From Sipunculus nudus (Eukaryota; Annelida; Sipuncula; Golfingiida; Sipunculidae), in assembly GCA_026874595.1 (NCBI GenBank), contig CM049310.1, positions 42,907,558 to 42,971,557 on the forward strand: a stretch of 64,000 bases of DNA. Reading direction: 5' to 3'. Below the pieces are notes generated by a model. That model was not told where the DNA came from, ran no database searches, and saw nothing but the letters and a program-made list of their open reading frames with translations. How positions within the stretch are numbered: position 1 is the first letter of the stretch; every line of letters begins with the position of its first letter. Shown here piece after piece: positions 10,440 through 22,988 of this stretch. Made by a program: the position numbers and the translations under genes.

Positions 10440-13400
10440 ATTGGTCCAGTGGTCTTAGAGGAGTTCTTTGTAGACGAATGCGGCGGCGGCGGCAGTGGTG
10501 GCAGAACCTGGTCAAAAACATAGTATCTGCAAAACTTCGTTTTGGTGGATACAATAAGAAGCAAAAATAAGTTATTAATAAGTTATCAAAACAAATTTTT
10601 ATTTGCTTAATCAGGTGAGCTGAAAAATAGAAAAGATTTATTTGAGAACTGGTCAATAATTATTTTAAATTGAGAATAAAAGTACAGGATAACAGATATT
10701 CCAGCAAATTTGTGTATTAAGATTCCTGAAAAAATGTTAGATGACACTCTTCTTTATTGAATGACCTATAAAGAGAAAATATGCAAAAGAAGATGATGAA
10801 TTTATACAATTTTTTTTTCTTTTTAATTTTTAGTTGATCAGACTGACTATACCAACCGCAACAATACCTGCAGAAAATGTGACAATGATAAGCATATTAT
10901 ATTGTCCCATTATGTGCAAATCTGGAACAGCGGCCCTGCAAACAGAATCCAGAATATTAAATAACTAGAATCGCCTGCAATAACAGACATGTTGAAGATC
11001 AAGGTCAAGTTCACAATTTTTCAAACTCTTACAAGATTTTGACAAAGAGAACTAGTGTCTATAATCTGAAGAAAAAATCCGGTACTTTTTTTTGGTTTGG
11101 TACTAAGTTTTTGGGTCATAATAATGCTAGAATTAAGCAAACTCTGCCTTAGGACAAAGGTCACCAGTACTCAAACATTTTGATGAATAAGTTCAAACGT
11201 GATGCACTGAATGTGAGGGAAAAATACCATTCATAAATTATTGTGTTCACAGGACAATATGTATAATTCAGCTTTTTTTACCTTGAAGATCCTGGTCAAG
11301 CTGACTTTTTTCAAACTTTTCAAAGAATTTGAAAAGAAATTAGAGGAAACTGTTTGTAAAACATATGCCCCTGCAGAAAAAAAAACTTTAACAAACTTTT
11401 AACACTCGGACTACTGATGGACAGACAGACGGACAGACATACAGCGATGAAAAGGTGCAGGATGTGAAAGCCGATGTCCTAAGGAAGAGTTCTCTCAAAT
11501 ATTAGATGCATACCTGTATGCATTCTCAATGTACAAGGCCCCAGCAAAACTTTCCCATAAGCTTTAACATTCTGTGATGGACTACTGATGGACAGGTGGA
11601 CCGACGGACAGACATACAGTAATGAACCGATGATAAATTTATGTATCAATTTGAGAACAAAATGTGAAATACTTCTTAATTATGGGGTTCCCAAAATTTT
11701 CACACTTCGGCAGATTTGACCTTGAATAGGGAGGTGAAGGTCAGTGGATCTCAAATGTGTCAAAAATTGGTGGAAAACAGTTTGTTTCAATTTTAGGGGA
11801 AAATGTGCAGCCCATCAAACATCACATTCACAAGAAAAGTATGATTAAACTATTTTCACCTTGAAAATCCTGCAAAAAAGTCACCTGTTTTCAAACCCGT
11901 CAAAGAACATGATACAAAGAATCAGTGTAACAAATTTGAGACAACTGTCTAATATATCAAAAGTTATTTTGGAGGGGGGAGGGGTACATAATAAAAACAC
12001 TGCCACATCCATAATATGCTGTTGTGGATCTTCTGTTGACCTCATTCAATATGGATGAATTCTGATGAGAATGTAATTCAGGTGTAAATATATATATATA
12101 TATGAGGTTCATGAAAACCATTAAGTTCCCATTGCATCACCAAACTTTTTGGACCTCCCACCTTATTAAATATGTGGTTTTTGATGGAAACTTAGAGACG
12201 ATATTATATTTAAAACTATTTCTGCTGGGTTTACAAAATGAATCTTATTACTGAGAAGTTATTGCAGTGATACCACAAAGTAGCCTAGTCACATCTGACT
12301 TTATAAATATGTATAGTGTGTTTCTATTATTGAAATCTGACGAGGTAATCTTTTTGTAAGTAGCAGATGCAAGTAGTGTGAAACTAGATGAAAATGTTTA
12401 TAGCTATATGCCCCAAAGGAACCAATGTCCTAAGGAAGGTGTATACCAAATATGAGAGGCATAACTGTAACCATGCATTCTCATCTTAAACGGCCCTAGC
12501 AAAAACTTTAACATAAACTTCAACATTTGTGACGGACAGATTGATGAAAAGAATATCACTTAATGCCCCCCAAAAAATAAGCAATCCTTTTCACATAAAA
12601 ATCTGAAGGGGAAATTCTATATTAGAAGTGATCTGAGGGTACCTATGCTCACTCAATAAGCAGAAAGCTGTGATTGTGAAACAAATTGGGGATAATTCCA
12701 ACCTCAGTCACCTTAACACTAAGTTGTATAAGACTACATCCACCTTGTTTAGAAAAGAAAAAAAAAACGTGTTAAGACTCACCAAGGTGGCCATCAATTT
12801 TTTTAACATTATTAATTTGCGAATTCAGTTGCTGGTAATTATTTTCACGGAAAACAATCCTATAAGTATAATAACGCGTAAACTTGAGTGAAGCAATTAT
12901 TCTTGTCACAACATAAACAGTGAAATGACAATATTTATAAACATCTACATTGTTATTCCTTACACGGCCAAAGAACAAAAATTACTTCACCCAATAAAAT
13001 AAACGGGTGCCCGTGACGTGGTTCTAGATTTATTAAAAAAGGTAGATCTAATAATTCCACGGGCCAGAATCTTGGGTCATTTATAATCCTTTTAAGTTTA
13101 ACTGCTTTAACCGGCATTGACACGGTCTGTAGCTGATCACACGTTATTCATTTATTTTGCGTAATGAACGGTCACCTAACGGTACATTTTTACTGTTTGC
13201 AAGAGCAAGTTCGTGCACGAAAAGCACTGCAATTATCAATTCGCGCGGAACGCCTGAAATCTCTTGCGATCCAAGCAATAATGGCCGTTCCTTGACTTCC
13301 GATTTCTTTGCGGAAGTGGTCTAAAATCCGGACGTCGCAGCCGAAAAACGAGACACACGTCCAGCCTACTGGTAAAACACGACACGGTTCACATTGAAAC

Positions 13401-13720
13401 CTATAAATCCCACAAAACTTTTCATAAAAATTAAAAAAATAATAAATTGGTGAAATTATTTCCAAATTTTATGAATTAACTCGTCAGGGTACGCTTGGTA
13501 TTTGCCGGAGACCCACGGTAAATAAGCATGTGTAAGGGAGACTAATTACTAAATCGATGACTAAAACCACGATGGCAAAGATACAAAGTCGGCAAATTGT
13601 CACGATAAAACGACCAAGGAGAGGACAACCGTTACACTGTGTAGTCTCAAATATATCAGCCCTTATATAGACCCCCTTATGAATGTTCACAAAATGCTAA
13701 AAACACTCACTTTACCTTAA
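10440..13720. other. Non-coding, decayed interspersed repeats
   Basis: No gene recognised. Related blocks with CCTAAGGAAG, ATGCATTCTCA, CCCTAGCAAAAAC and GACGGACAGA motifs occur at about 11410-11620 and 12410-12545, suggesting a degraded repeat family. A (TA)n tract lies at about 12091-12103. A GC-richer patch at 13200-13380 has no convincing ORF. It could be a promoter-like CpG patch, but nothing downstream supports that. Confidence 0.5.
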
Positions 13721-13814
13721 TTCTTATCTGAAGAAACACATCATGACATATAATGATAAATATTGCACTGATATCCAGAGGAATCTGATTTTAAGGAAAT
13801 ATATGCTCCCCTGC

Positions 13815-13857
13815 AAAAATAAATAAATAAATAAATAAATAAAATAAAATAAAATAA
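13815..13857. repeat. (AAAT)n / (AAAAT)n microsatellite
   Basis: Runs of AAATAAAT and then AAAATAAAAT form a simple repeat. Confidence 0.9.
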
Positions 13858-14019
13858 TGCAACAAGTCAGCTACAAGACTGAGCTTGTGTACCTGGTAGT
13901 AGCAAAACAAGAAAAACAACAAATGATTTTTGCTGTTGTTTGAATAAATATTATGACCATATAATATGTTTCTTAAAAGGTCTAAAAAATAAAGTGAAAA
14001 ATGTAAAAATAACAAAAAA

Positions 14020-15930
14020 ATACAAGTGGTGCCACTAGTCTGCAGAAACTTATGAAACACTCCATGATCAATATCGGTGCAAAGAACCATGGGGGGAAAA
14101 TGCATCAGTTGTTTGGATACTTGAGCTTTTGTATTAAATTTTGCATTATTCTGGGGGGGGGGGGGGGTAATTTCAGATTTCCAAAGAGACTTTTCAAAGG
14201 CCTCCCTGCATATCAAGAAAGAAGATTCTAGGTCCAGTCATTATGATTTGTGCCCTGTTAATATATGACCAAATCTTTATTCTGGGGGGTACTTCAGAGC
14301 CCCATAGCTCACAGAATATGGGTAACAGGGACCTTATTTTGGGTTTCCATGTAGACCTTTTATCGGCTTCCCTGGACGTGAGGACAGAAGATTCTTGGTC
14401 CAGTCATTATGATTTGTGCCCTGTTTACAGATGACCAAATGATTAAAGATCACAAAAGTATAGTAAAAAAACGTAAAAAATAAAAAAAAATATAGGTGGC
14501 GCCACCAATCTCCAGAAATTGATGAAACACTCCATGATCAATATCCATGCAAAGAATCATGGTGATTAATGCATTAGTTGTTCAGATACTTGAGCTTTTG
14601 TATTAAATTTTGCATTATTCTGGGGGGTACTTCAGAACCCCATAGCTCAGAGAATATAGGTCACAGTGACCTAATTTCAGGTTTACAAGGAGAATTCTCA
14701 TAGACCTCCCAGGATGTCAAGTAAGAAGATTCCAGGTCTAGCGGTTACGATTTGTGCCCTGTTAACGGACAGACGCCTGGATGGCCGGACGGACGACGGA
14801 CAAAAGGTGATCCCTATAGCTCAGATGACTTACAGTCAGCTGAGCTAAAAATTGAAAAAATACAGGTGGCGCCACCAGAATGCAGAAACTTATGAAACAT
14901 TTCATGATCAATATCCATGCAAAGAATCATGGTGATCAATATAATAATTGTTCAGATACTTGAGCTTTTGTATCAAATTTTCCATTTTTCCGGGGGGTAC
15001 TTCGGAGCCCCATAGCTCAGAGGTTATGGGTAACAGAGACCTAATTTCAAGTGTTTAAGGAGACTTTTCATGAGCCTCTCAGCATGTCAAGAGAGAAGAT
15101 TCTAGGTCCAGTCATTATGATTTGTGCCATGTTAACAGATGACCACATCTTATGAGGTCTCAAAAATAGAGAAAAAAATTCGTAAAAATAAAAAAAATAC
15201 AGGTGGCGCCACCAGACTGCAGAAACTGATGAAACATTCCATGATCAATATCCATGCAAAGAATCATGGTGATCAATGCAATAGTTGTTCAGATACTGGA
15301 GCTTTTGAATCAAATTTTCCATTATTCTGGGGGGTATTTCGGAGCCCCATAGCTCAGAGGTTATGGGTAACAGAGACTTCATTTCAGGTTTCCAAAGAGA
15401 CTTTTCATGGGCCTCCCGGAATTTCAAGAGAGAAGATTCTAGGTCCAGTCATTACAATTTGTGCCCTGTTAACAGATGACCACATCTCAAGAGGTCTCAA
15501 AAATAAAGAAAAAAATTCGTAAAAATCGAAAAAATATAGGTGGCGCCACCAGACTGCAGAAACTGATGAAACATTCCATGATCAATATCCATGCACAGAA
15601 TCATGGTGATCAATGCAATAGTTGTTCAGATACTTGAGCTTTTGTATCAAATTTTCCATTTTTCTGGGGGGTACTTCGGAGCCCCATAGCTCAGAGGTTA
15701 TGGGTAACAGAGACCTAATTTCAGGTTTCCAAGGAGATTTTTTATGGTACTCCCTGGATGTCAAGTAAGAAGATTCCAGGTCCAGTGGTTACGATTTGTG
15801 CCTGGTTAATGGACAGACAGACGGACAGACGGACAGACGGACAGACAGACGGACAGACAGACAGACAGACGGACGACGGACAAAGAGTGATCGCTATAGC
15901 TCAGATGACTTTCAGTCAGCTGAGCTAAAA
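14020..15930 (+). repeat. Tandem array with about 337-bp unit carrying GGTGGCGCCACC
   Basis: The palindrome occurs at 14025 (variant), 14495, 14865, 15202 and 15539, so the later units are 337 bp apart. Each unit contains TGATGAAACA, CATGATCAATATCCATGC, GGGGGGTACTTCGGAGCCCC, ATAGCTCAGAG, ACCTAATTTCAGGTTTCC and AGAAGATTCTAGGTCC. Two units end in GACGGACGGA simple repeats followed by TATAGCTCAGATGACTT and CAGTCAGCTGAGCTAAAA, as in a complete element end. Local ORFs are repeat by-products. Confidence 0.88.
15805..15885 (+). repeat. (GACG)n/(GACA)n simple repeat
   Basis: Alternating GACAGACG and GACGGACA units form the tail of the 337-bp family member. Confidence 0.9.
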
Positions 15931-17463
15931 ACGCACTGAATTTAGCTTTCCAATGTGCGCGCGCTCGTTTCCGCGGAATCCCCCTCCGCTTGATGTGGTT
16001 TCACAAGGGATTCCCTGCCCATCAGCGTACACGGCAACATGTGATCCAGGTATCTGTTATGTACATTTGCATGCAAATATGATTTTCGTTCCAATTGCAG
16101 GGACGTATTTAATTGTATGGTACTGACGAGAGGGGGTCATATGCGAGATTCTTGACCACCACAGTTGGTCATCAGATGCTAACACACAGACTAGCGCCAG
16201 ATCCCTCTGACAGTAGGAGGCTACTGAGTCGTGTTTGTCACGGCTACACGCACGAGCACAAACACACACATATATATACGCGTTCCCGCCTGCATAAAAG
16301 CTGCACATGGTTTACACTGAAGCGAATATTTTAGCGAGCGCAAATGTACATTTTACACGGAAATGCGTGCATGGAACAGGTATTTATGATTTACACTAGC
16401 GCGATAATTCAATGCGCGCGTTTCCGACTTGGAAAAGGGGCCTGACGATTTAAAAACGTGCCAATCTCACGGACGGATTATAACTAAAGCTGAGATGACA
16501 TATTCAGTTGAGCTATATTGCACGTTATTCATAGAGGTATATCACGATTTCACTGGAACATCATCAACCTTATAGATTAAATTTAATTTATCCTTTTCCA
16601 TAGCTGTGATCATGGAATCCCAGAAGGCGTTTCGACTCTTTTCACAGTCTGTTGCGGGTTTCTCAGGATGTCCGTCTTGCTGAATTCACACATTGATTCT
16701 GTAGGAGGTTGGTATACAATTACATGTATATTTTTAAGAGAAAATGGCTTGAGCTATCTTTTGAATTTTTTTTGGCAAGAAAAAAGAAAATGCAATAATT
16801 GTAAAAAGTAATGATATGCATCCTCATGAATACAAAAGAAAATTTACGTTGTTAATCATTCGGGCCTTCTTTTTATCAAAATTTGAAGTTTAGTTCACCA
16901 TAACGGGTATCTATATTTCGTCAGACTAATATTAAAAAGAAAGCTCGCCTTAAAGGGTTATTTTTATTTTGTTTTTATTTTTTTATCATTTGCGATTGCA
17001 TTAAAACGATTTTTATTGTCCATTAAACGTACCTAAACAGTAGAGTGTCATAAGTCGATAAAAGCTTTCTATTTTGTGGAGGAACAAGTATATTGTCAAC
17101 TTTTATTACCGGAAACAGTTATAAAGTTATAAAGACTCCCCTCCCTGAGTCGTCCGACAAGGTGGATGCACACTACGACCGTTTGTATACCCTCGTGAAC
17201 CAACGTTTGAAAAATGAGAGAAGTTATTACAAACGTCGGCAAGATCATCTTCGCGAGGAAGTTTTTTTTTTTACTCCACCTATGAACGTTTTGACCTTAG
17301 ACCTAGCGTGTGTGTACAGGTCGCCGACTCGGGAGAATGTAGCTGAGGTCAGCGTCAGTCGAAGTTCATATTAAAAGCTGAGCGTTTTTGGACGCTTCTT
17401 TGCATTTGGGAGCTTTGAAATGTAAAAAGCAAGCATGAATATTGCAATATGCACCCTTGACAG
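15931..17463. other. Gap upstream of the VWDE-like exons; no gene assigned
   Basis: A 93-codon open frame at 17093-17374 (starting MSTFITGNSY) matches nothing I recognise and has no visible signal peptide. The signal-peptide exon expected before the D8C exons was not found. A fragment resembling the ends of the 337-bp repeat (AAAGCTGAGATGAC, AGTTGAGCTA) lies near 16485-16515. Confidence 0.4.
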
Positions 17464-17667
17464 CCTTCGACCCCTGTGCTGAATACACCGTACTTTCTGA
17501 TGCGAGTGGACAGCGCAGCAATCACTCTCTGGTCGGAGACAACCCTTTATGTGACAAAGACACCCGCTCGGGTTGGTATGTGGTAGAATCGCCGGCAGGT
17601 GGCAGGATGTACGACGAATGTCAAAACATTGGGTCATGCAGTACGATTTTTCCTATATGGATGGAAG
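17464..17667 (+). pseudogene. VWDE: VWDE-like exon: first half of D8C domain
   Basis: 204 bp, acceptor TTGACAG and donor GTAAAT, phase 1 on both sides. It encodes DPCAEYTVLSD, a stretch with LCDKD...GWYVVE, AGGRMYDEC and IGSCSTIFPIWMEG. This is the cysteine pattern of the D8C domain shared by VWDE and uromodulin/GP2. No stop. Confidence 0.78.
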
Positions 17668-17814
17668 GTAAATACCATATTGTGTAACAAAACATCTAAA
17701 AGTAAAATGTAAAAACCAGGTTTATCATTTTTGATATAATATAGGACCATCATCAAGAACTATAATTCGATTCATTTTTCTAATTTTTTTTATTTCGCGC
17801 ACAAAAATCTATCT

Positions 17815-17990
17815 ATCCGTCTGTCTGTCTCTCTGTATGTCTCTCTCTCTATGTCTGTCTCTCACTGTCTGTCTGTCTCTCTATCTCTCCCTCCCTCCCT
17901 CCCTCCGTCTATTTATCCGTCTATCTATCTATCTATCTATCCATCTATCTATCTTTCTATCTATCAATCTATCTATCTATCATAAATCCG
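17815..17990 (+). repeat. Compound (GTCT)n (CTCC)n (TATC)n microsatellite
   Basis: Tetranucleotide runs change from GTCT/CTCT through CCCT to ATCT/ATCC. The Leu/Ser-rich ORF across it is an artefact. Confidence 0.92.
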
Positions 17991-18138
17991 TTCCCATGGA
18001 GAAACTTTGTCGCCGATTAAAAAAAAAAAAGATTTCGGATTAGAAAAATTCAGTGGAAAACTTTTGTCATAAATGTGATAAATGTGTATAACTGATATTT
18101 TAAATGTACATTTTACGCATTAAACTAATCTTTATCAG

Positions 18139-18303
18139 GAAGTTTCCCTCCAGTGGACGATCAGGTTCATTCCCGTGATGCTTATGTTCATATGAATGGT
18201 AACTGCAAGGCAATGCTGTTAAACGTAAAAGTCAAGAACTGTAACGGTTCGATCGTGTATCACCTGCAAGAGACGCCTGGCTGTCCGATGGCATATTGTT
18301 TCG
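18139..18303 (+). pseudogene. VWDE: VWDE-like exon: second half of D8C domain
   Basis: 165 bp, acceptor TTTATCAG, donor GTAAGA, phase 1 in and out, matching the preceding exon. It reads GSFPPVDDQVHSRDAYVHM, then GNCKAML, VKNCNGSIVYHL and CPMAYCFG. The paired cysteines and the final AYC motif complete a D8C domain. No stop. Confidence 0.76.
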
Positions 18304-18509
18304 GTAAGACATCATATCCTCTGACTGATAAAAATGTTTTCTTTTTTACAGTGTCATTTAGGTTAAAACTAATGTTTTCCATTCCTAGTGTATGCTGAAG
18401 ACATTTTAATTATCTGGTTAAGCTGGAATATATTCAGATTTTTCTAATTCGAAAATATCATGGATCTCTTATAGAAGAGAAAACGTAAAACTCAAATTGT
18501 TGTTGCAAT

Positions 18510-19312
18510 TAGTGGTGGGAGTCGGTTCCTTTTTCATAATCGATCATCGGTTTGAGAAAAACGATCGATGATCGATAATTAATCGGTTCAGACAAATATA
18601 TGCAGTTATCAAAGGAACTATCTGTGAAACTGTACCTGCCTTTCCCCGGCAGGTATTCTCCTCTCGCACACGAATGTACCGTCCCTTCCACGTATATAGA
18701 CACAATCAGACTAATTTTAAGGATCAAATTAAACGATCGGTAAAGTCGGGTAATACCTTTCATCATGGGAATTAAGAGCATCTTAGAATATTAGGCCTTT
18801 AGAGGGGCTGTTTTTCTAGCACATGAATGCAGATTTTACGGGCCGGGTAAACCCAAACAAAGATTTTTTAAGGACGGTCTAAACAGCGGCACCTGGCATC
18901 GCTTATCTCTAAGAGAATCTCGCAAAATTGGGATAGACCTGGAGAATTTATGGGGTATTTTAACGCCATCCCGCCCATATTTTGCAATGTACATCTCGTG
19001 CGAAAAATCTACGCTTATTCTGCAACTCCCTGCGAGTTCACAGCTAATAAGTTTAATAAGTCCACCGTTCTCGCATCTAACGAGTCATACTCAGCTACAT
19101 ACGGAGGTTATTTGGGAACACTCACTCATTATATGAAGCACGGAATGTGGTAAAAAATGGAAGAATAATATTTGCCTATAACATAAAGGCATTCTGGAGA
19201 GATAACAATCATTATTATGATGTAATCGATAGTTGCCTTTGTTAATCGAGCGCTTGAAAGTGACAGCAAACCGACTGACTTTCGATAAAACTCGATGATC
19301 GGCCCACCACTA
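18510..19312. mobile_element. Non-autonomous hAT element, 803 bp, perfect 8-bp TSD
   Basis: The left end begins TAGTGGTGGG and the right end finishes CCCACCACTA. Flanks are identical 8-mers, GTTGCAAT at 18502-18509 and 19313-19320. Sub-terminal CGATCATCG-type motifs are shared by both ends. No transposase ORF. It lies in an intron of the VWDE-like gene. An 8-bp duplication and short TIRs point to the hAT superfamily. Confidence 0.88.
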
Positions 19313-20243
19313 GTTGCAATATTATCATTTTACTGTTTAATGCATTATCATTATACCGTCTGGACCACTGAAATATTTCTGTATCTGAATGATACCCCAA
19401 CACATTTCATATTACCTCGGAATATTTATGTATTTTTTCAGGGCACAATGCCCCGTGTCCTAACGGAACAGGTTCATTGACTAGGTGGTAACCTGGATGT
19501 GCAAGTACGTATTATCTCATGTTTATCTCATGTATATATGTTATATCATGTATTATCAATAGAGGCTAAGAAAAGAAAAACTAAGTTACTGATAATCTGC
19601 TCTGGGGGTGTTTTTACCCATCTTACAATTTGAAATACGTTAAACAGTGTTTCAAAATATGAGACGATATTAAGAATTGTACACTTACTATTTAACGCCC
19701 TTGTGAGTTAACAAAAATGTAGAATACCGTGAAGAAGTATATAAACTATTTAAGTCTTGATCGAATTATATAAATAGGCAGCTTTACAAATGTTTTGAGA
19801 CCCCTGCACTCTAGGTATGACAAGGAATCATCTATAATACTTAAACTAACGGAATATTAATACAAGGTATTTAAAATCCTAATATTTAACGGGTCAAATT
19901 CAATTTTCGTTTTTATTTAAGTCAGCTTAATTGAATAAACAAATAAGGAACTGTTGGGAGATATGGTCCAGGTCAGATACATCACTTTGCCTGCACTATT
20001 TTGCAGAAAACTCAAAATTAACATCTTCATGCCACCAAGTCATTGACAGTAACGCTTTTGAAAGCGAAAATGAAAAGATCCTTGAACAGATTCGAGCTTT
20101 TGTAGATCTAGCTGTCATGATCATTTGATTAATCTTTCACTGACAAGTCGACTAATGAATGCAAATATGTTAGGATCATACCTTCCTCGCGAATACTACA
20201 TGCTTATTCGTGATATATTCATTTAATTGTTTGGATATTGTAG

Positions 20244-20515
20244 ATATCCTGTTCTGTTCTCCTGTTCTTGACCTTAGTCCTGTTGTGAGCTTTGATGTGG
20301 ATTTCAAACAGGGCAGCAATGAAAACAGAGAAGTTGTATTCCTGTGCGCTCTTCCTAATATGGGTGCCTTCAATGACGACCTCCGCTTTCTCGTGCGTTG
20401 GTACGTCAATGTCAGTCACGTGTTACCGGAAGTGGAAGTGGACAGATCCAATATGCCGCACCGGTTACACGAGGGAGAATGGACTAGTGGAGCCACAAAA
20501 CGATTTGGAGCCACG
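20244..20515 (+). pseudogene. VWDE: VWDE-like linker exon
   Basis: 272 bp, acceptor ATTGTAG, donor GTACGT. It enters in phase 1 and leaves in phase 0, consistent with the exon ending at 18303. It encodes a beta-rich stretch with VSFDVDF, VVFLCALP, FLVRWYVN and LHEGEWTSGATKRFGAT, which fits the segment after D8C in VWDE proteins. No stop. Confidence 0.66.
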
Positions 20516-20942
20516 GTACGTCAGAAATTTTATTTCATATGCTTAATATGTGACGTTCTTTATACTTTGTTTAGTTAATCGAATCTGACATTAACACAAC
20601 AAAATGCTTTAATGCTTATTTTGTAAACAGATCTATGTAATGATCAAACATGTTTGTTTACAATGTACAGAGGCGGACATGGTTGAAAAACTAGGCTCTT
20701 TGGGAAAGCGGCTCAAAGATAATAACGATGTTTTCATCAGCCCAAAGGCATCAAGATTTTGTTTGTACAATCATCCCACGCCAATCAAGATATTGTTTAT
20801 ATCATCGAGCCTTCGGGAAATACCTGGTCTGCAAATGGCACTTAAACTTTTGCACCTAAACCTAAACTTTTACGTCTTGTTTATACTGCTCATATTCTAT
20901 TTTGCTAATATTCTATAAAAAGATCAAATACTTTTTTTGCAG

Positions 20943-21029
20943 TTTCGCTGTGAAATCAGATTAAAGTCACCTTCAGAAAATCAAGTCAGTGACCTGAGAG
21001 AAAGTAATTCATTCTTTGCTGGGTTCGAG
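20943..21029 (+). pseudogene. VWDE: VWDE-like short linker exon
   Basis: 87 bp, acceptor TTTTTTTGCAG, donor GTAAGA, phase 0 on both sides. It reads FRCEIRLKSP and ends SNSFFAGFE. Joined to the previous exon this gives RFGAT-FRCEIR, the expected VWDE order. No stop. Confidence 0.65.
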
Positions 21030-21299
21030 GTAAGACGTACACAGTTTACAAAGGATATATTAGAAAACCCTTGTTGTCAACTTATATAAGAACAAAGGAT
21101 GTACAAATAGTTCAGTTGGAATTAGGAAACTGTGAAAAAGAGGTTTTATGAACGATAATAATAAGAGAAACCGCAGTCTTATAAGAACCTCTTCTACAAA
21201 GATGAGAAATATACAGAAATAATTGGTTATAGAAATTTATAATTAATCATTACTGTACAAAACTGTGATTAGAGACTTAAATAAGAAAATATTGTACAT

Positions 21300-21302
21300 A
21301 TA

Positions 21303-21352
<50 letters not shown>
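21300..21352. repeat. (TA)n microsatellite
   Basis: Almost pure TA dinucleotides. Confidence 0.95.
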
Positions 21353-21355
<3 letters not shown>

Positions 21356-21404
21356 TTGATTATATATTCATTGTATATAGATTGAAATGGTATACCCAGA
21401 ATAG

Positions 21405-21482
21405 TCGGTTCAATGACGGTGGGAATCGAGCCCACGATCTTCCGATATCCGGTCGGGTGCCTTAACCTCTTGGCTACCCCAG
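21405..21482 (-). mobile_element. tRNA-derived SINE head, minus strand
   Basis: On the minus strand GGTAGCCAAGAGGTTAAGG resembles an internal A box and GGGCTCGATTCCC a B box, spaced as in a tRNA. The acceptor stem is not complementary enough for a real tRNA. It adjoins, and partly belongs to, the left arm of the foldback element. Confidence 0.6.
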
Positions 21483-22560
21483 AATCCTTTCCCCTCTGTG
21501 TATTTGCACACTTTTACAGGAACCAGAGAATTGACTTAACGGTATTGACGATATAGTCTTACCCACTATATATGTCGACACAGCAACGTTGCATGCAGCA
21601 GGGAGAACTTATTGCCTTATATGGGGTACGTGCGGCATATATTATATATAGATGCATGAATAGCCATGCTTTTCAGACTCTTTGACCCGGCGTCTAAACA
21701 AGGCCGGCTTCTATTTAAGGCCGGCATTTATTATAAAATAAATAAAACTTTATCAGGCTTGTCTGACAAAGCTAAACAAAAGAACACGTCGAAACAATTA
21801 AACTGCCAGTCACTACTTGGGGACACGATTGAAAACATCGCCGGTAAACGGATTGTGTTCACGAAATGCCTTAGATGCCATTGGGCTATGTAACAGGTGT
21901 AATCTCCACATTCACGCACCATGATATGATTTTAGGGGCAATCACAGTGAGAGATTTTGCAGTTGCCCACATGACACTCCGCGCGGGCATCTCGAAACCA
22001 GGCATCCCGGTGTTTCATGTGGCTGTTCCATTCATTTTACATCACGTGCAGTTGGCAACATTGTTTCCCTCTGAACGCGGGGTGGCTCTTCCATTAACTG
22101 TGCACCCCGTACAACTGGTAACATTGATCCCAACGAAATATGGGGAGTTGGTATTTATAACGGCACAGCGTAATTCATTTTCATGACTCTTTCCTCCGGT
22201 CTTTTAACTTATTCAGCTTGACATATAGTATTCAAGCGTTTTCGTTTTGGTATATACTAAACTCGGGATGGCTCTTCCACCAACTATGCACCGTGTACGA
22301 CTGGTAATATTGAGTCCATCGAAATACGGGGTGGGGGTACTTATAATGGCACTGCTTTACTGATTCAGCTTATAGGAACCAACAAAGTGACACCATATAA
22401 GGCCATTCGTTCTCCCTGTTGCAAGCAAAGTCGCAGTGCCGACACGTAGTGAGTGAGACTGTGACGCCTCTACCGTGCCGTCACTTCTCTGGTTCCTGTA
22501 AAAGTGTGCAAATTAACAGAGGAGAAGGGAATCTGGCGTATCCAAGTTGTTCTATATAAA
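21470..22560. mobile_element. Foldback element with inverted arms of about 150 bp
   Basis: The left arm at about 21475-21625 (TTTGCACACTTTTACAGGAA, AGCAGGGAGAAC, CCTTATATGG) is present in reverse complement at about 22395-22560 (TTCCTGTAAAAGTGTGCAAA, GTTCTCCCTGTTGC, CCATATAAGG). Inside, two direct repeats of about 94 bp lie at about 22077-22170 and 22262-22355, sharing GGTGGCTCTTCCA-like and ACTGGTAA.ATTGA motifs. No transposase ORF seen. Confidence 0.65.
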
Positions 22561-22814
22561 TGTCTGTGTGTGTGTGCGTGTGTGTGTGTGTGTTAATTGA
22601 GGAAAGAAGAAAGCTATGTCACTGTATGGATAATAACAGAAACGGAATAACCGGATGATGTAAAATAAATTGTTTGAGTTATCTTTAGTGTATTTAAGAA
22701 TAAATCTATTTATTAAGAATAAATATTCCCATATATTTAAGCAGTTGTGATGAAGGTATTTGCTGGCAGATTTAAATAAAATTAAATCTTTCGGGTTTTA
22801 TCGCGTGTAATTAG

Positions 22815-22988
22815 TGTGGTCGAGGGAGAAACAAAACAGATACATATCCGGCCTACTGTACCCATACTTTCAACGCTAAAACACAGTTTGAACTACGTTT
22901 TACATATAGAGGTGGTCGTTCCCACACAGCAGAACGCAGGATGCCCAGGCCAGGACTGGGGAACGGCGGGTGTTGCAACTGCTGAGCG
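22815..22988 (+). pseudogene. VWDE: VWDE-like linker exon before VWD
   Basis: The open frame reads VVEGETKQIHIRPTVPI, then IEVVVPTQQNAGCPGQDWG and CGFTVQ. This resembles the IRPTVPI...C...C stretch between the linker and VWD domain in VWDE proteins. Donor GTAAGT at 22989 leaves phase 1. The nearest acceptor (ATTAG at 22814) would need phase 2, but the upstream exon ends in phase 0. So an exon is missing here, or this is another lesion. Confidence 0.5.

Noticed and set aside
14020-15930. CRISPR-like array because of regular 337-bp spacing
   Set aside because: Units are long and homologous throughout, with no short repeats separated by unique spacers, and the DNA is clearly eukaryotic.
17837-18043. 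Leu/Ser-rich ORF
   Set aside because: Translation of a tetranucleotide microsatellite.
20672-20820. Extra VWDE exon (frame starting EADMVEKLGSLG)
   Set aside because: The exons ending 20515 and starting 20943 join directly in phase 0 with the expected FGAT-FRCEIR order. The segment matches nothing in VWDE.
21405-21482. Functional tRNA gene on the minus strand
   Set aside because: Acceptor stem complementarity is poor and the copy lies in a foldback arm.
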